Shown: piece after piece, positions 52,059 through 60,602 of the stretch
Layout of the letters: each line of letters starts with the position of its first letter
How positions within the stretch are numbered: position 1 is the stretch's first letter
Assembly (NCBI GenBank): GCA_964508705.1
Contig: CAZDUS010000004.1
Location: 1 to 64,000, forward strand
Direction: 5' to 3'
Source: CAZDUS01 sp964508705
GTDB lineage: Bacteria; Verrucomicrobiota; Kiritimatiellia; CAIKKV01; CAITUY01
DNA: 64,000 bases
Position numbers and translations under genes: made by a program
The notes under the pieces: model-generated
What the model was told of the DNA's origin: nothing
What the model saw: the letters and a program-made list of their open reading frames with translations, nothing else
The model's database searches: none

Positions 52059-53462
52059 TTATATCGGCGGCAATCGACCAATCATGTAAAATTCTTGCTC
52101 GTCCCGTCCGTCGTACGCCCCCTCTATGATTTTTGCGCAATCGCCAATCGTTGCCTCTGTCTGCACATACTGACCTTTTCTGCCCGTATAGGATTCCGCC
52201 ACAAAACAGGGTTGGGTCATGTAGTTCTGGAGTTTCCTTGCGCGCTCATAAAGCAATCGATCCGAACGCGACAACTCATCAATACCAATTACCGCTACGA
52301 TCCGTCGCAATTCGTCATACTTGGTCAGGATTCGAATAACCTCCTGGGCTGTCTCAAAGTGACGCTGCCCCACAATTGTCGAATCCAAGTTTGACGAAGA
52401 GGAGGTCAGTGGATCAATAGCCGGGTACAATCCAAGCTGCGCCCGATCACGCGACAACACCAGCACGGAATCCAGATAGCTGAATATCGCCACAACCGCA
52501 GGATCGGTCAGATCATCCGCGGGCACATATACAGCTTCAAACGCGGAAATAGACCCACCGGCACTCGCCTTGATTCGCTCATGCAAATCGCCAACTTCCG
52601 AACTCAACGTCGGTTGATATCCTGTCTCCGATGGCACACGCCCCATCAACGTTGAAATCTCAGATCCAGCTTGAACAAACCTGAATACATTATCAATAAA
52701 CAACAAAACGTTCTTCCCCTGCTCCTGTAGCCACTCCGCCTGACAAATCCCTGTTTTGGCCACTTCAAAACGCGCGCCTGGCGGTTCATCCATTTGCCCG
52801 AATGCCATGATAACCTTCTTGAGAATCCCCTCTCTCTCAAACTCATAATACAATTCATTACCTTCTCGGATACGCTCGCCAACTCCAGTGAAGACACTGA
52901 CGCCGTCATGCTCCTCGGCAACATTATGAATTAATTCTTGAATGACAACGCTCTTCCCGCACCCAGCTCCCCCGAGAATCCCAGTCTTACTCCCCTTGAC
53001 CACCGGGTAAAGGAGGTCAATCATCTTGACACCTGTCTCCATCACTTCGCGCTTATTTGATGTTAAGGAGTCTACATTGACCCGCAACTTGCTGACGTCA
53101 CGATGAATCGGTCTCGTTTCACTGGCGTTAATTGGCCCTTTCCCATCAATTGGCTCCCCCATTACATTGATAATTCTTCCGAACAGAGCCTCTCCCACCG
53201 GCACTCTTAAGACATCACCAGTGGACACCGCCACCGCGTTCCTCTGCAAATTCAATGTTGAGGCCAATGCTATACACCTTGCAACATTACCTTCCAAGTG
53301 CTCCGCCACTTCTAGCGTCAGCATCCGCTTGTCAAAGGTCTTAACCTGAATAACTTCATGCAAGTCCGGCATATCAGCAATGCTTTGAAATTTGACATCA
53401 ACAACGGGCCCCTGCACAGCCACAACCCGTCCTTTTTTTAATTCCTTAACCGATTCGCTCAT
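52059..53462 (-). CDS. divergent F1 ATPase beta subunit
   Basis: A 467-residue catalytic-type subunit with the full three-domain plan: beta-barrel, nucleotide domain with P-loop GGAGCGKS (164-171, usually GGAGVGKT), the catalytic-glutamate segment GVGERIREGNEL, FIDNVFRF and VYVPADDLTDP, and the helical domain. The coupling loop DELSEED is replaced by DELSRSD (395-401). Catalytic residues are kept, so ATP turnover is expected. It is the last gene of the ATPase set and is followed 11 bases later by gspE. Divergence at otherwise near-invariant positions suggests a specialised rather than a housekeeping ATPase (inference). Confidence 0.9.
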   Translation of the reverse strand: MSESVKELKKGRVVAVQGPVVDVKFQSIADMPDLHEVIQVKTFDKRMLTLEVAEHLEGNVARCIALASTLNLQRNAVAVSTGDVLRVPVGEALFGRIINVMGEPIDGKGPINASETRPIHRDVSKLRVNVDSLTSNKREVMETGVKMIDLLYPVVKGSKTGILGGAGCGKSVVIQELIHNVAEEHDGVSVFTGVGERIREGNELYYEFEREGILKKVIMAFGQMDEPPGARFEVAKTGICQAEWLQEQGKNVLLFIDNVFRFVQAGSEISTLMGRVPSETGYQPTLSSEVGDLHERIKASAGGSISAFEAVYVPADDLTDPAVVAIFSYLDSVLVLSRDRAQLGLYPAIDPLTSSSSNLDSTIVGQRHFETAQEVIRILTKYDELRRIVAVIGIDELSRSDRLLYERARKLQNYMTQPCFVAESYTGRKGQYVQTEATIGDCAKIIEGAYDGRDEQEFYMIGRLPPI

Positions 53463-53522
53463 CTTGCACCTCACTTCTGTTCAAATCCGCTATCGCCCAC
53501 GGGAAATCATTCCTCTGTCGCT

Positions 53523-54419
53523 TTATGCCACTTTACGCTTCTTCTTCCGGGATGAGAAGGATTCCCTCATGCTTTTGTCCACCATTTCATGGGCGGCTCT
53601 GAAACACTGATGTTTGACCTTCTTGTGATCTTTCTCCAGTTTTTGTGAGCTCTCCTCCAGATGCATTGCCCTGGCTGAGAATTCCGCCAATTTGCTATCT
53701 TCAAATACCTCATACAGCTTGGAGGCCACCCACACGCCGGCCAAATACTCCACCATATCCCTGTATGAAGATTCGACAATGACCTTACGTGCGTCGGCGA
53801 TAAAACCGCCCCCTTTTACATGCTCCGAAATCGCTGTTTGCCCTCCCCGATCAAACAACTCCCCGCATGGCAAAATGGTTATCGTGTCAACCGTCTGCTG
53901 TGTAAATGAAAGCGGTCGAGGATGAACAATTATGACCTTACCAATATTGCCTTCCGCCACTTCCTTAACAAGATAGTCACGGATCTCGAGAGCCTGCTCA
54001 AGCCGGGTATCCGGCGTGATTCCAGGAAACGCCTTAAACTCACGCCCTGTCTCGGAAAGTTTTGATGATCCCTTCTCGCCAATGACAATCCATCTCACTT
54101 TCTCATTAGGCAGTTCGCCTTGTGCGTTATAACCCCCTTCGATTACCCCCGCATTCAGCCCGCCCATAAAACCAGAGTCTGATGTCACTAGCACTATTCC
54201 CACTGTATCCGTCGTACACCGCACCAGAGGAGCATCAACCTCCACCATATCCACTACCCTGAAGAAACCCGCAAACTCCTCCATGAAATCCGCAAAACGC
54301 TCTTTCTCTCGCTCCAGCATATGATACTGGGACGCTGCGATGTTTTTCAGGGTCTGAATTAGTTGCAGAAATTCCGAGTTGAAGCGCAGCTCTTTCCTGA
54401 GTTGACTCAACAACGGCAT
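53523..54419 (-). CDS. divergent F1 ATPase gamma subunit
   Basis: A 298-residue rotor-shaft subunit. The Rossmann core is recognisable by LVTSDSGFMGGLNAGVIE, and long helices at both ends form the shaft. The N-terminal helix (LRFNSEFLQLIQTLKNIAAS) and the C-terminal helix lack the usual conserved strings (AMKMVA; RQ-x-IT-EL-EI), and the C-terminus carries a basic tail SSRKKKRKVA. AGAGGAATATCG precedes the ATG. Lies between the b-delta fusion and beta. Confidence 0.85.
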   Translation of the reverse strand: MPLLSQLRKELRFNSEFLQLIQTLKNIAASQYHMLEREKERFADFMEEFAGFFRVVDMVEVDAPLVRCTTDTVGIVLVTSDSGFMGGLNAGVIEGGYNAQGELPNEKVRWIVIGEKGSSKLSETGREFKAFPGITPDTRLEQALEIRDYLVKEVAEGNIGKVIIVHPRPLSFTQQTVDTITILPCGELFDRGGQTAISEHVKGGGFIADARKVIVESSYRDMVEYLAGVWVASKLYEVFEDSKLAEFSARAMHLEESSQKLEKDHKKVKHQCFRAAHEMVDKSMRESFSSRKKKRKVA

Positions 54420-54443
54420 CGATATTCCTCTTTCCGCTACGAA

Positions 54444-55175
54444 CTAAATATGCTCGCTTTTCAACTGGTCGACCGCTTCGCGGAACCGGTTCGCCAAACT
54501 ACCATCAATCTCAAGACTCCCGAGTTTGATTTTTATTCCAGCTATAAGTTCAGGAATAACAGTCTCGCGAACATCCAAATTGACATTAAATTTTGACACC
54601 ACCAACGCCTTCAGCCTCTCTTTATGCGCCACATCCAACGGGCAACTACAGGCAATTTCAATGGCATCGGCATCAACGGTAATACTACTTCCATCCATCT
54701 CATCAAGCGCGGCTATCAGTTCATCCAAAAAGGCATGATCGAGTTTTTGCCCCATTTCGGCACTAAACACCATCTCATAGACTCGACCAACATCCTCCAG
54801 CACCTTGGCGGAAGCCTCGCGAGCCAATTCCTGTCGCATTTTTTCCTTATTACGCGTCGCATCCTCCAATATGCGATCACGCGCCTTCTTGGCCTCTTCC
54901 ATCAAAGCGTCCCGACTGCGAGCCATATCCTTCTCCATCGTTTCTCGCGTTTTGGTCAGCGTCTCCTGAACTTCAGCGCTTTTCCGCCGGAACTCCGTCT
55001 CGTTTTCTTCAATCCGCTTACGAACTTGCTCTTCTTTCTTGCCCAGCTCACCTTCGGCTTCGCGTAGCTTCGTCACTGCCTTCATGGTGTCACGCAATAG
55101 AATTTGCCTCAGTACGAACACCGCCACCACAAGGACCGCCACTTGAATAATTATCATGTAAACCATGATTCCCAT
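54444..55175 (-). CDS. b-delta fusion of an F-type ATPase stator
   Basis: A 243-residue protein: an N-terminal membrane helix (MVYMIIIQVAVLVVAVFVLR), a long charged coiled coil (about residues 25-125) as in the b subunit, then a delta/OSCP-like C-terminal part with IEIACSCPLDVAHKERLKAL and the signature PELIAGIKIKLGSLEIDGSL (usual form LIGGI-I-IGD-IDGS). The N-terminal domain of delta seems to be reduced. No separate delta gene is present. GGAGG is five bases before the ATG chosen; a TTG 15 bases upstream is less likely. Confidence 0.82.
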   Translation of the reverse strand: MGIMVYMIIIQVAVLVVAVFVLRQILLRDTMKAVTKLREAEGELGKKEEQVRKRIEENETEFRRKSAEVQETLTKTRETMEKDMARSRDALMEEAKKARDRILEDATRNKEKMRQELAREASAKVLEDVGRVYEMVFSAEMGQKLDHAFLDELIAALDEMDGSSITVDADAIEIACSCPLDVAHKERLKALVVSKFNVNLDVRETVIPELIAGIKIKLGSLEIDGSLANRFREAVDQLKSEHI

Positions 55176-55240
55176 ACCTACCTCCAACAAATATTCCCCG
55201 TTAATAAACTGTCTCTACCAACTCATTAATCCACGCTATT

Positions 55241-55453
55241 TTACCTGCCAAAGAGCTGAAACAACACGAGCAACGCAATAACGGCTATCGACTCCGCAAA
55301 CACCAAAGAAATGATCATAGCTTGCAAAATCTTGTTTGCGGCAGACGGATTTCTCCCCAACGCCCGGATACTCGCATATCCAATTGACGCAATGACAGCC
55401 GACGGCCCAAGTACAGTCAAAAAGATAACCAGAAATATAATAAAATTCCTCAT
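55241..55453 (-). CDS. F-type ATPase c subunit (proteolipid)
   Basis: A 70-residue hairpin: helix 1 FIIFLVIFLTVLGPSAVIAS, polar loop ALGRNPSA and helix 2 AMIISLVFAESIAVIALLVL with the ion-binding glutamate in FAES. Helix 1 has fewer glycines than usual (GPSAVIASIGYAS). The ring should therefore be able to carry protons or sodium ions if a partner a subunit exists. AGGTGAAGGCAGG lies before the ATG. Confidence 0.88.
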   Translation of the reverse strand: MRNFIIFLVIFLTVLGPSAVIASIGYASIRALGRNPSAANKILQAMIISLVFAESIAVIALLVLFQLFGR

Positions 55454-55470
55454 CCTGCCTTCACCTCGGT

Positions 55471-55755
55471 CTACGCTTCTGATTCCTCGGATTCTTTACG
55501 CCTTCGGACCTTGCCGCCCTCCTGTTCGAGCAAAACCACACAAGCCGCTCCAATAAATCTCATCATTCCCCTCTTAATCGGGATGCGGATATCCCAGTCA
55601 ATGACAATCTCCCCTTCCTTAAGCAGGCTAATCACAGGCGCATGATACGCCATCAGCTCAAATTCACCGGTATCCCCTGGAAAAAACACATTCCTAACTT
55701 TGCCATCATACACAACTTTCTTTGGATTCAAAATTTTAAGCGAAAATGTTGCCAC
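55471..55755 (-). CDS. F1 ATPase epsilon subunit, N-terminal domain only
   Basis: A protein of 94 residues corresponding to the beta-sandwich of epsilon: FSLKILNPKKVVYDGKVRNV, FFPGDTGEFELMAYHAPVIS, LLKEGEIVI. The C-terminal helical hairpin, which inhibits ATP hydrolysis in many bacteria, is missing and replaced by a short charged tail (KVRRRKESEESEA). Two GTG starts three codons apart are possible; the second is better spaced from AAGGG. Confidence 0.85.
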   Translation of the reverse strand: MATFSLKILNPKKVVYDGKVRNVFFPGDTGEFELMAYHAPVISLLKEGEIVIDWDIRIPIKRGMMRFIGAACVVLLEQEGGKVRRRKESEESEA

Positions 55756-55777
55756 GGCTACCACCCTTCGTCACCAC

Positions 55778-57262
55778 CTAACCTGCCAACCCCTTTTCGA
55801 AAAAAGCTTTCAATGCGTCCGATAGCCTGCGCTCCATCGCGGAATTTAGCGACTTCGACTCTTCAATATCCTTCAGCAACGCCGTATCGTGGGTTTTTGA
55901 AAATCCTCCGATATTTAGTTGGAATGCCTTGAGTTCCGCCGCATCCAAATCATCCAGAAGCCCTGTTTTCAAGGCATACAGGAGCAACACTTCTTCAGCA
56001 AGTTCAACAGGCTTATATTGCGCCTGTTGCATGACGCCAACCAATGCCTGTCCGCGTTTCATCACCTGCTCGGCTTCCTTTGACAACCCGGACTGCAACT
56101 TGCTGAGCCGGGCGACTTCCACATATTGCAAATAGTCCCTGCGCAGAGATCCGCTTAACGCCCTTAATATGGGAAGTTGGGAACGACCACCCACAATTGA
56201 AATCGATAAATTGAAGTCCACCGCCGGACGCATCCCCTCGCCAAACAACGATGAGTTCATATAGACAATACCGTCACAAATCGAAATGAGATTGGATGGA
56301 ATATATCCCGTTAAATCCCCCTGCAACGTATCCGCGATCCCCAGAAACGTCATCGAGCCGCCCCCAGCCTCATTGTTCAGACGTCCAGCACGCTCCATCA
56401 ATTGGGTTTGCACATAAAAAATATCCCCAGGATATGCCTCCCTGCCAGGCGGACGCTCCAACAGCAATGATAACTGTCGGTAAGCCCATGCATGCTTAGT
56501 TAGATCGTCAAAAACCACCAAAACATCCCTTCCCTTTTTCATGAAATACTCGCCAATTGTCGCGGCGGAAAATGGCACAATATATTGCTCTCCTGCCGTG
56601 GCGCTATCCGTAGCGGCAACAATTCCAGTATACGTCAGAGCGCCTCTCTCGGCCAAAACCGCTATCACTTTTTCAAGCGCCACCACCGCCTTGCCCACAC
56701 AACAGTACAAACAAACAACATTACGCCCCTTCTGGCTTAAAATCGCATCCACAGCCAGCGTCGTCTTGCCTGTCATGCGATCACCCATGATCAACTGACG
56801 CTGCCCTTTTCCAAGTGGCACCAGCGCATCCAGCACCTTGGTGCCTGAATACAAAAACCCATCGACTGGCGCGCGCTCAGTAATAGGCGCCGAGGCGGCA
56901 AATACCGGCTTAATCATGTCAGATTGAATATCCCCTTTCCCGTCACACGGAACACCCAAAGCATCCACCATGCGCCCAATAAACCCTTCGCCAACAGGAA
57001 TCGTAAACGGCTCGCTCGTCCCCGATACCATCTGACCCAACCTCACTTTGGAATCATCCCCCAAAAGCAAAGCCAAAACATCTTCCTCATTAAATCCCAT
57101 GATAATCCCGCGGTTCCCCTCGCCAAAATCCACCAATTGCCCATTCAGACAGGAAGGCAGACCGGTAACCCGGACAATCATTTTCTTAATGTCCTTGATT
57201 GTCCCTTTTTCGGTAATCTTGATCTTAAACGGGGCCACGGCTATACGAGGCGAGTTGCTCAT
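55778..57262 (-). CDS. second F1 ATPase alpha-type subunit, lacking the arginine finger
   Basis: A 494-residue alpha paralogue with intact P-loop GDRMTGKT (160-167), VGEGFIGRMVDALGVPCDGK, FDDLTKHAWAYRQLSLLLER and GYIPSNLISICDG. In normal alpha the segment SVSRVGS carries the arginine that completes the catalytic site on beta; here it reads SISIVGG, with isoleucine 356 (codon at 56195-56197). It should bind nucleotide but cannot activate the neighbouring site. A strong AGGAGG confirms the start, which overlaps the end of the first alpha gene by 38 bases. A real gene, not a decayed copy: frame and most motifs are intact. Confidence 0.88.
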   Translation of the reverse strand: MSNSPRIAVAPFKIKITEKGTIKDIKKMIVRVTGLPSCLNGQLVDFGEGNRGIIMGFNEEDVLALLLGDDSKVRLGQMVSGTSEPFTIPVGEGFIGRMVDALGVPCDGKGDIQSDMIKPVFAASAPITERAPVDGFLYSGTKVLDALVPLGKGQRQLIMGDRMTGKTTLAVDAILSQKGRNVVCLYCCVGKAVVALEKVIAVLAERGALTYTGIVAATDSATAGEQYIVPFSAATIGEYFMKKGRDVLVVFDDLTKHAWAYRQLSLLLERPPGREAYPGDIFYVQTQLMERAGRLNNEAGGGSMTFLGIADTLQGDLTGYIPSNLISICDGIVYMNSSLFGEGMRPAVDFNLSISIVGGRSQLPILRALSGSLRRDYLQYVEVARLSKLQSGLSKEAEQVMKRGQALVGVMQQAQYKPVELAEEVLLLYALKTGLLDDLDAAELKAFQLNIGGFSKTHDTALLKDIEESKSLNSAMERRLSDALKAFFEKGLAG

Positions 57263-58688
57263 GGAGTCCCTCCTTGATTTCAGCAGTCAAATCTTTCTTC
57301 TCAACCAATGCGGCCATCAACTCCGGCCTTTCCCGATGGACCTTCTCTATCAATCCTCTCATATACGCGACCACCTGATCAGGCATCAGGTGTTCCATAA
57401 ATCCGTTTGCCAACCCATACAGGACAACAATCTGGTCCTCAACTGCAACCGGCGAATCCTTATCCTGCTTTAAAATCTCAGCTACCACGCGACCTTTCCG
57501 AAGACGCTTTTCCACCGCATCCGACACTCCCGCCTTGATACGCGTCAGCTTCTCCAACTCCTTAAACTGGATGTATTCCAGTCGCAAAATCCCAGCCAGT
57601 TTACGCATCGCAGGCCACTGCACTTTACTGCCAATACGAGAAACGGATAAGCCTATATCAATAGCCGGCTTGAATCCCTCCGTGAATAACGGAGTACTCA
57701 CATAAAGCTGCCCGTCCGTCATGGAAATAATATTCGTTGGAATATACCCTGTCACGTCCCCCTGCACTGTTTCCACAATCGGGAAAAACGTCATGGAGCC
57801 GGAGCCTCTTTCCGGATTTAACTTGCCGGCACGCTCAACAAGCTGGGAATGCAGGTAAAAAATATCTCCCGGATACGCATCACGCCCCGGCGAGCGCTCC
57901 AGCAACAAGGACATTTGACGATACACCCAAGCATGCTTCGTAAGATCATCAAATACCACAAACACATCCCGCCCCTTGACGTTCATGAAATACTCGCCAA
58001 TACTGGCAGCCACATAGGGCGCCAGATATTGCTGCCCCACCGATGATGCCGCCGTGGCCGCAACAATCACAGCATAATCCATGGCGCCCCGCTCACGAAA
58101 CAAATCCATCACGCGGTTCAGGGATGCCTCTGTCTTGCCTATGCTGCAATAGATGCAAATCACATTCTTCCCCTTCTGGTTCAGAATGGTATCCGTGGCT
58201 ATCGTCGTCTTCCCCGTAACACGATCGCCAAGGATTAACTGTCGTTGCCCTTTACCTACGGGGTTCATCATGTCGAGAATCTTAACCCCCGTCTCCAATG
58301 ACTCTTTCAACGGAGTTCGCTCCAATACGCCGGGCGACATGCCGAATATAGGATAACGGCTTTCCGCCTTGATTGGGGCCCCTCCATCCATCGGCTCAGC
58401 CAACCCATTCACCACTCGGCCAAGGAATCCTTCCCCGACCGGCACCGTGCATGTCTCAATCGTGGAATGAAGCCTGTCGCCGGGTTTTAATTTCGCACCC
58501 TGTTTTACAATCATGGCTAACTCATAGCCACCATCAAAGCCCACGATAACACCCGTACTACCACCGTCAAAATGCACCAATTGGCCATTCATGCAATTGG
58601 TCAGGCCTGTGATATGAGCAATGTCCTGCTTGATTTCAGCAACCAACCCATATTCCTTCACCTGAAGCGGACTTATCTTTAAAGCCAT
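57225..58688 (-). CDS. F1 ATPase alpha subunit (first copy)
   Basis: A 487-residue alpha subunit with P-loop GDRVTGKT (154-161), VGEGFLGRVVNGLAEPMDGG, DDLTKHAWVYRQMSLLLERS, GYIPTNIISMTDGQLYV and the arginine finger in SVSRIGS (R351). Shorter than typical alpha (about 500-510), mainly at the N-terminus, where the segment that contacts delta is reduced. First gene of the ATPase set; 74 bases separate it from the duplicated-domain membrane protein upstream. Confidence 0.9.
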   Translation of the reverse strand: MALKISPLQVKEYGLVAEIKQDIAHITGLTNCMNGQLVHFDGGSTGVIVGFDGGYELAMIVKQGAKLKPGDRLHSTIETCTVPVGEGFLGRVVNGLAEPMDGGAPIKAESRYPIFGMSPGVLERTPLKESLETGVKILDMMNPVGKGQRQLILGDRVTGKTTIATDTILNQKGKNVICIYCSIGKTEASLNRVMDLFRERGAMDYAVIVAATAASSVGQQYLAPYVAASIGEYFMNVKGRDVFVVFDDLTKHAWVYRQMSLLLERSPGRDAYPGDIFYLHSQLVERAGKLNPERGSGSMTFFPIVETVQGDVTGYIPTNIISMTDGQLYVSTPLFTEGFKPAIDIGLSVSRIGSKVQWPAMRKLAGILRLEYIQFKELEKLTRIKAGVSDAVEKRLRKGRVVAEILKQDKDSPVAVEDQIVVLYGLANGFMEHLMPDQVVAYMRGLIEKVHRERPELMAALVEKKDLTAEIKEGLHEQLASYSRGPV

Positions 58689-58762
58689 GTTTATTTATCC
58701 TCAAGCCTCACATTAAATCCAAAAAATCATTCTTCGTCACCGACTTGATCGACAGGCCCCTC

Positions 58763-60121
58763 TCACTCGCTTTTAGTCGTCTCGACTGGGCTTGATTTCT
58801 CCGCCTTGCCCTTGCCAAACCATCGCAGATAGAACATCAAGCTGACCACTGCAAGAAATCCAAGAATAATGTAGATAATCATCCAAGTCGTCTGACGGCT
58901 CGGCGATTTAACATTCAGGATCGGCGCTCCAAAGATATCCTGCGGCTTTTCACGCGGCTGAAACAACTCTTCCAGTCGAATTAAACGGGATTCAATACCC
59001 TTCAACGCTTCCGTCTTTCGGCGGACGGATGCAACATACTCCTCATTGACTACATCAGGAACCTTTTCCGCCTTAACCGCTATCAGCTCCTTAATAACCA
59101 GCTCAATATCATGCACCACAGATGTATAAGCTTCTGTCGTCTTGGTAAGCTCGCTTAATTCCTTCGCCCTGGCCTCCAACTTGAGAATCCACTCATCAAT
59201 CCCCCCCCAGGGATTGATCAGCTTCACGTCAAATACCTTGGATTCCTGCGGCGCCAGATCAATCGTATCCGAAAACGCATAACAGACATTCTTAACGCTA
59301 TCGAACCCGATTTGAAGCCCACCCGCGTCGATAACATCGGTCGGCTTAACCTCGATGGGGAAATCCCTTCTCAAGGGAATTGTCCTTTTTTCAGTTGGCG
59401 AGGGATTGGTCACCTTAATATGGACAATCACCACATTTCCCGTGGAGCCTTCCACCCCGTTTGACGCTGGCGGCAATACCCGTGATGCGCCTAGCAGCTT
59501 CCCTGGGTCTTTCCCTGCGGCAATCACCAGGTTTTCCATCATGCCTATATCACGTCGAATCCGCGTCAAGGCTTCCATGTTGGATTCATAAGCGCGAATA
59601 TGCTCGATGGGCTTGACCACCCCTACAACATAGGCATTCTGACGCTCCTTAACGGCCTTCATCCCTTCGGTCAAAACCCCATTCAACTGTTCCGCCGTAT
59701 CGCCCTGCGCTGTCCCTTTCAAAGCCGCCATCAATACGGAAACATGTTGCGCCATCTCATCCAGAACTGATTCAGGAACAACCCAAATATCCCTGACTTT
59801 CACCTCAAACGTGCGAGTTTGCCCAGGATCAAGTTCAATAACTTTGTGGACATAATAGGTCTTGGCGGCAATGTCATACGCTATGTCCAGCCCAGCGGCA
59901 TCAATCACGTCAGCCGGAGTCGCCGGTGCCGGCAGGAAAGACTTAACCGTCACCGATTGCTTTTCTATTTTTGAAGGATTAATCGCCCTTATCTTTACTG
60001 CCAACGTGTCAGCCTGCGATATCCCTCCCGTCACACCAGCAAGAATCCAAACCAAAAGCAAGGCAACCCGCAGGTTATTAGCCGGTCTTCCTTGTTTCAT
60101 GTCATTTCTATTCCCGGCCAT
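58763..60121 (-). CDS. exported membrane-anchored protein with duplicated domain, unknown function
   Basis: A 452-residue protein: signal peptide (LRVALLLVWILAGVTGGISQ), two copies of a domain of about 90 residues, a coiled-coil region after each, one C-terminal membrane helix (TTWMIIYIILGFLAVVSLMF) and a basic/acidic tail. The copies align clearly: NPSKIEKQSVTVKSFLPAPA ... DVIDAAGLDIAYD against NPSPTEKRTIPLRRDFPIEV ... DVIDAGGLQIGFD, each followed by L-P-Q-x(2)-F-VK. I recognise no named family. It would sit in the periplasm anchored to the inner membrane, directly upstream of the ATPase genes. AAAGGGGGAATCC precedes the start. Confidence 0.75.
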   Translation of the reverse strand: MAGNRNDMKQGRPANNLRVALLLVWILAGVTGGISQADTLAVKIRAINPSKIEKQSVTVKSFLPAPATPADVIDAAGLDIAYDIAAKTYYVHKVIELDPGQTRTFEVKVRDIWVVPESVLDEMAQHVSVLMAALKGTAQGDTAEQLNGVLTEGMKAVKERQNAYVVGVVKPIEHIRAYESNMEALTRIRRDIGMMENLVIAAGKDPGKLLGASRVLPPASNGVEGSTGNVVIVHIKVTNPSPTEKRTIPLRRDFPIEVKPTDVIDAGGLQIGFDSVKNVCYAFSDTIDLAPQESKVFDVKLINPWGGIDEWILKLEARAKELSELTKTTEAYTSVVHDIELVIKELIAVKAEKVPDVVNEEYVASVRRKTEALKGIESRLIRLEELFQPREKPQDIFGAPILNVKSPSRQTTWMIIYIILGFLAVVSLMFYLRWFGKGKAEKSSPVETTKSE

Positions 60122-60188
60122 TGGATTCCCCCTTTCAAAATCGCACGTAAGCTTCAACTCATACACAATCAACGGTAATGCATGCTTC

Positions 60189-60533
60189 TCAAAGTTGCGT
60201 CACCACAGCCGCCCCCTCATTCCCATACTGGTCCCGTGCGGTAATGATGTTGTCCCCTTTTACTCCCTTATTCGCCTTATAGACAGCATTACTACCGGAA
60301 TGACTTACTATTGTTCCAAGATTCGGCACCGAAACACTCCACTCCAATGGAAGAGCCATGTTTCCATCAACAAACGCAGTGAAAGACACCGATGACGAGG
60401 AATTGCTCACAATTACCGACGCGGGGCTAACCGTTAACCCTTCAATTCCCTCCGCTGACTCACACCCGGACCACACTCCAACAGCCATCACCACTAAAGC
60501 CAATACTACACCAATCAATTTAAGTTTGATCAT
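60189..60533 (-). CDS. small lipoprotein with Ig-like domain
   Basis: A 114-residue protein with a signal sequence (MIKLKLIGVVLALVVMAVGV), a probable lipid-attachment cysteine in VWSGC, and one Ig-like beta domain (LTVSPASVIVSNSSSSVSFT ... GDNIITARDQYGNEGAAVV), like bacterial BIG or invasin modules. Function unknown. GAGGGG is seven bases before the ATG chosen. Gaps of about 70 bases on either side suggest one transcript with its neighbours. Confidence 0.7.
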   Translation of the reverse strand: MIKLKLIGVVLALVVMAVGVWSGCESAEGIEGLTVSPASVIVSNSSSSVSFTAFVDGNMALPLEWSVSVPNLGTIVSHSGSNAVYKANKGVKGDNIITARDQYGNEGAAVVTQL

Positions 60534-60602
60534 AAACACCCCTCTCTTGCTTTTGACACCAACAAAGTACCTTAAGCTTCAATCGGCGAAAACGAAAAAC
60601 AT

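Noticed and set aside
52059..58688. N-ATPase (sodium-type F-ATPase) or V/A-type ATPase operon
   Set aside because: Gene order differs from N-ATPase, AtpQ and AtpR are missing, and the subunits are clearly F-type rather than V/A-type.
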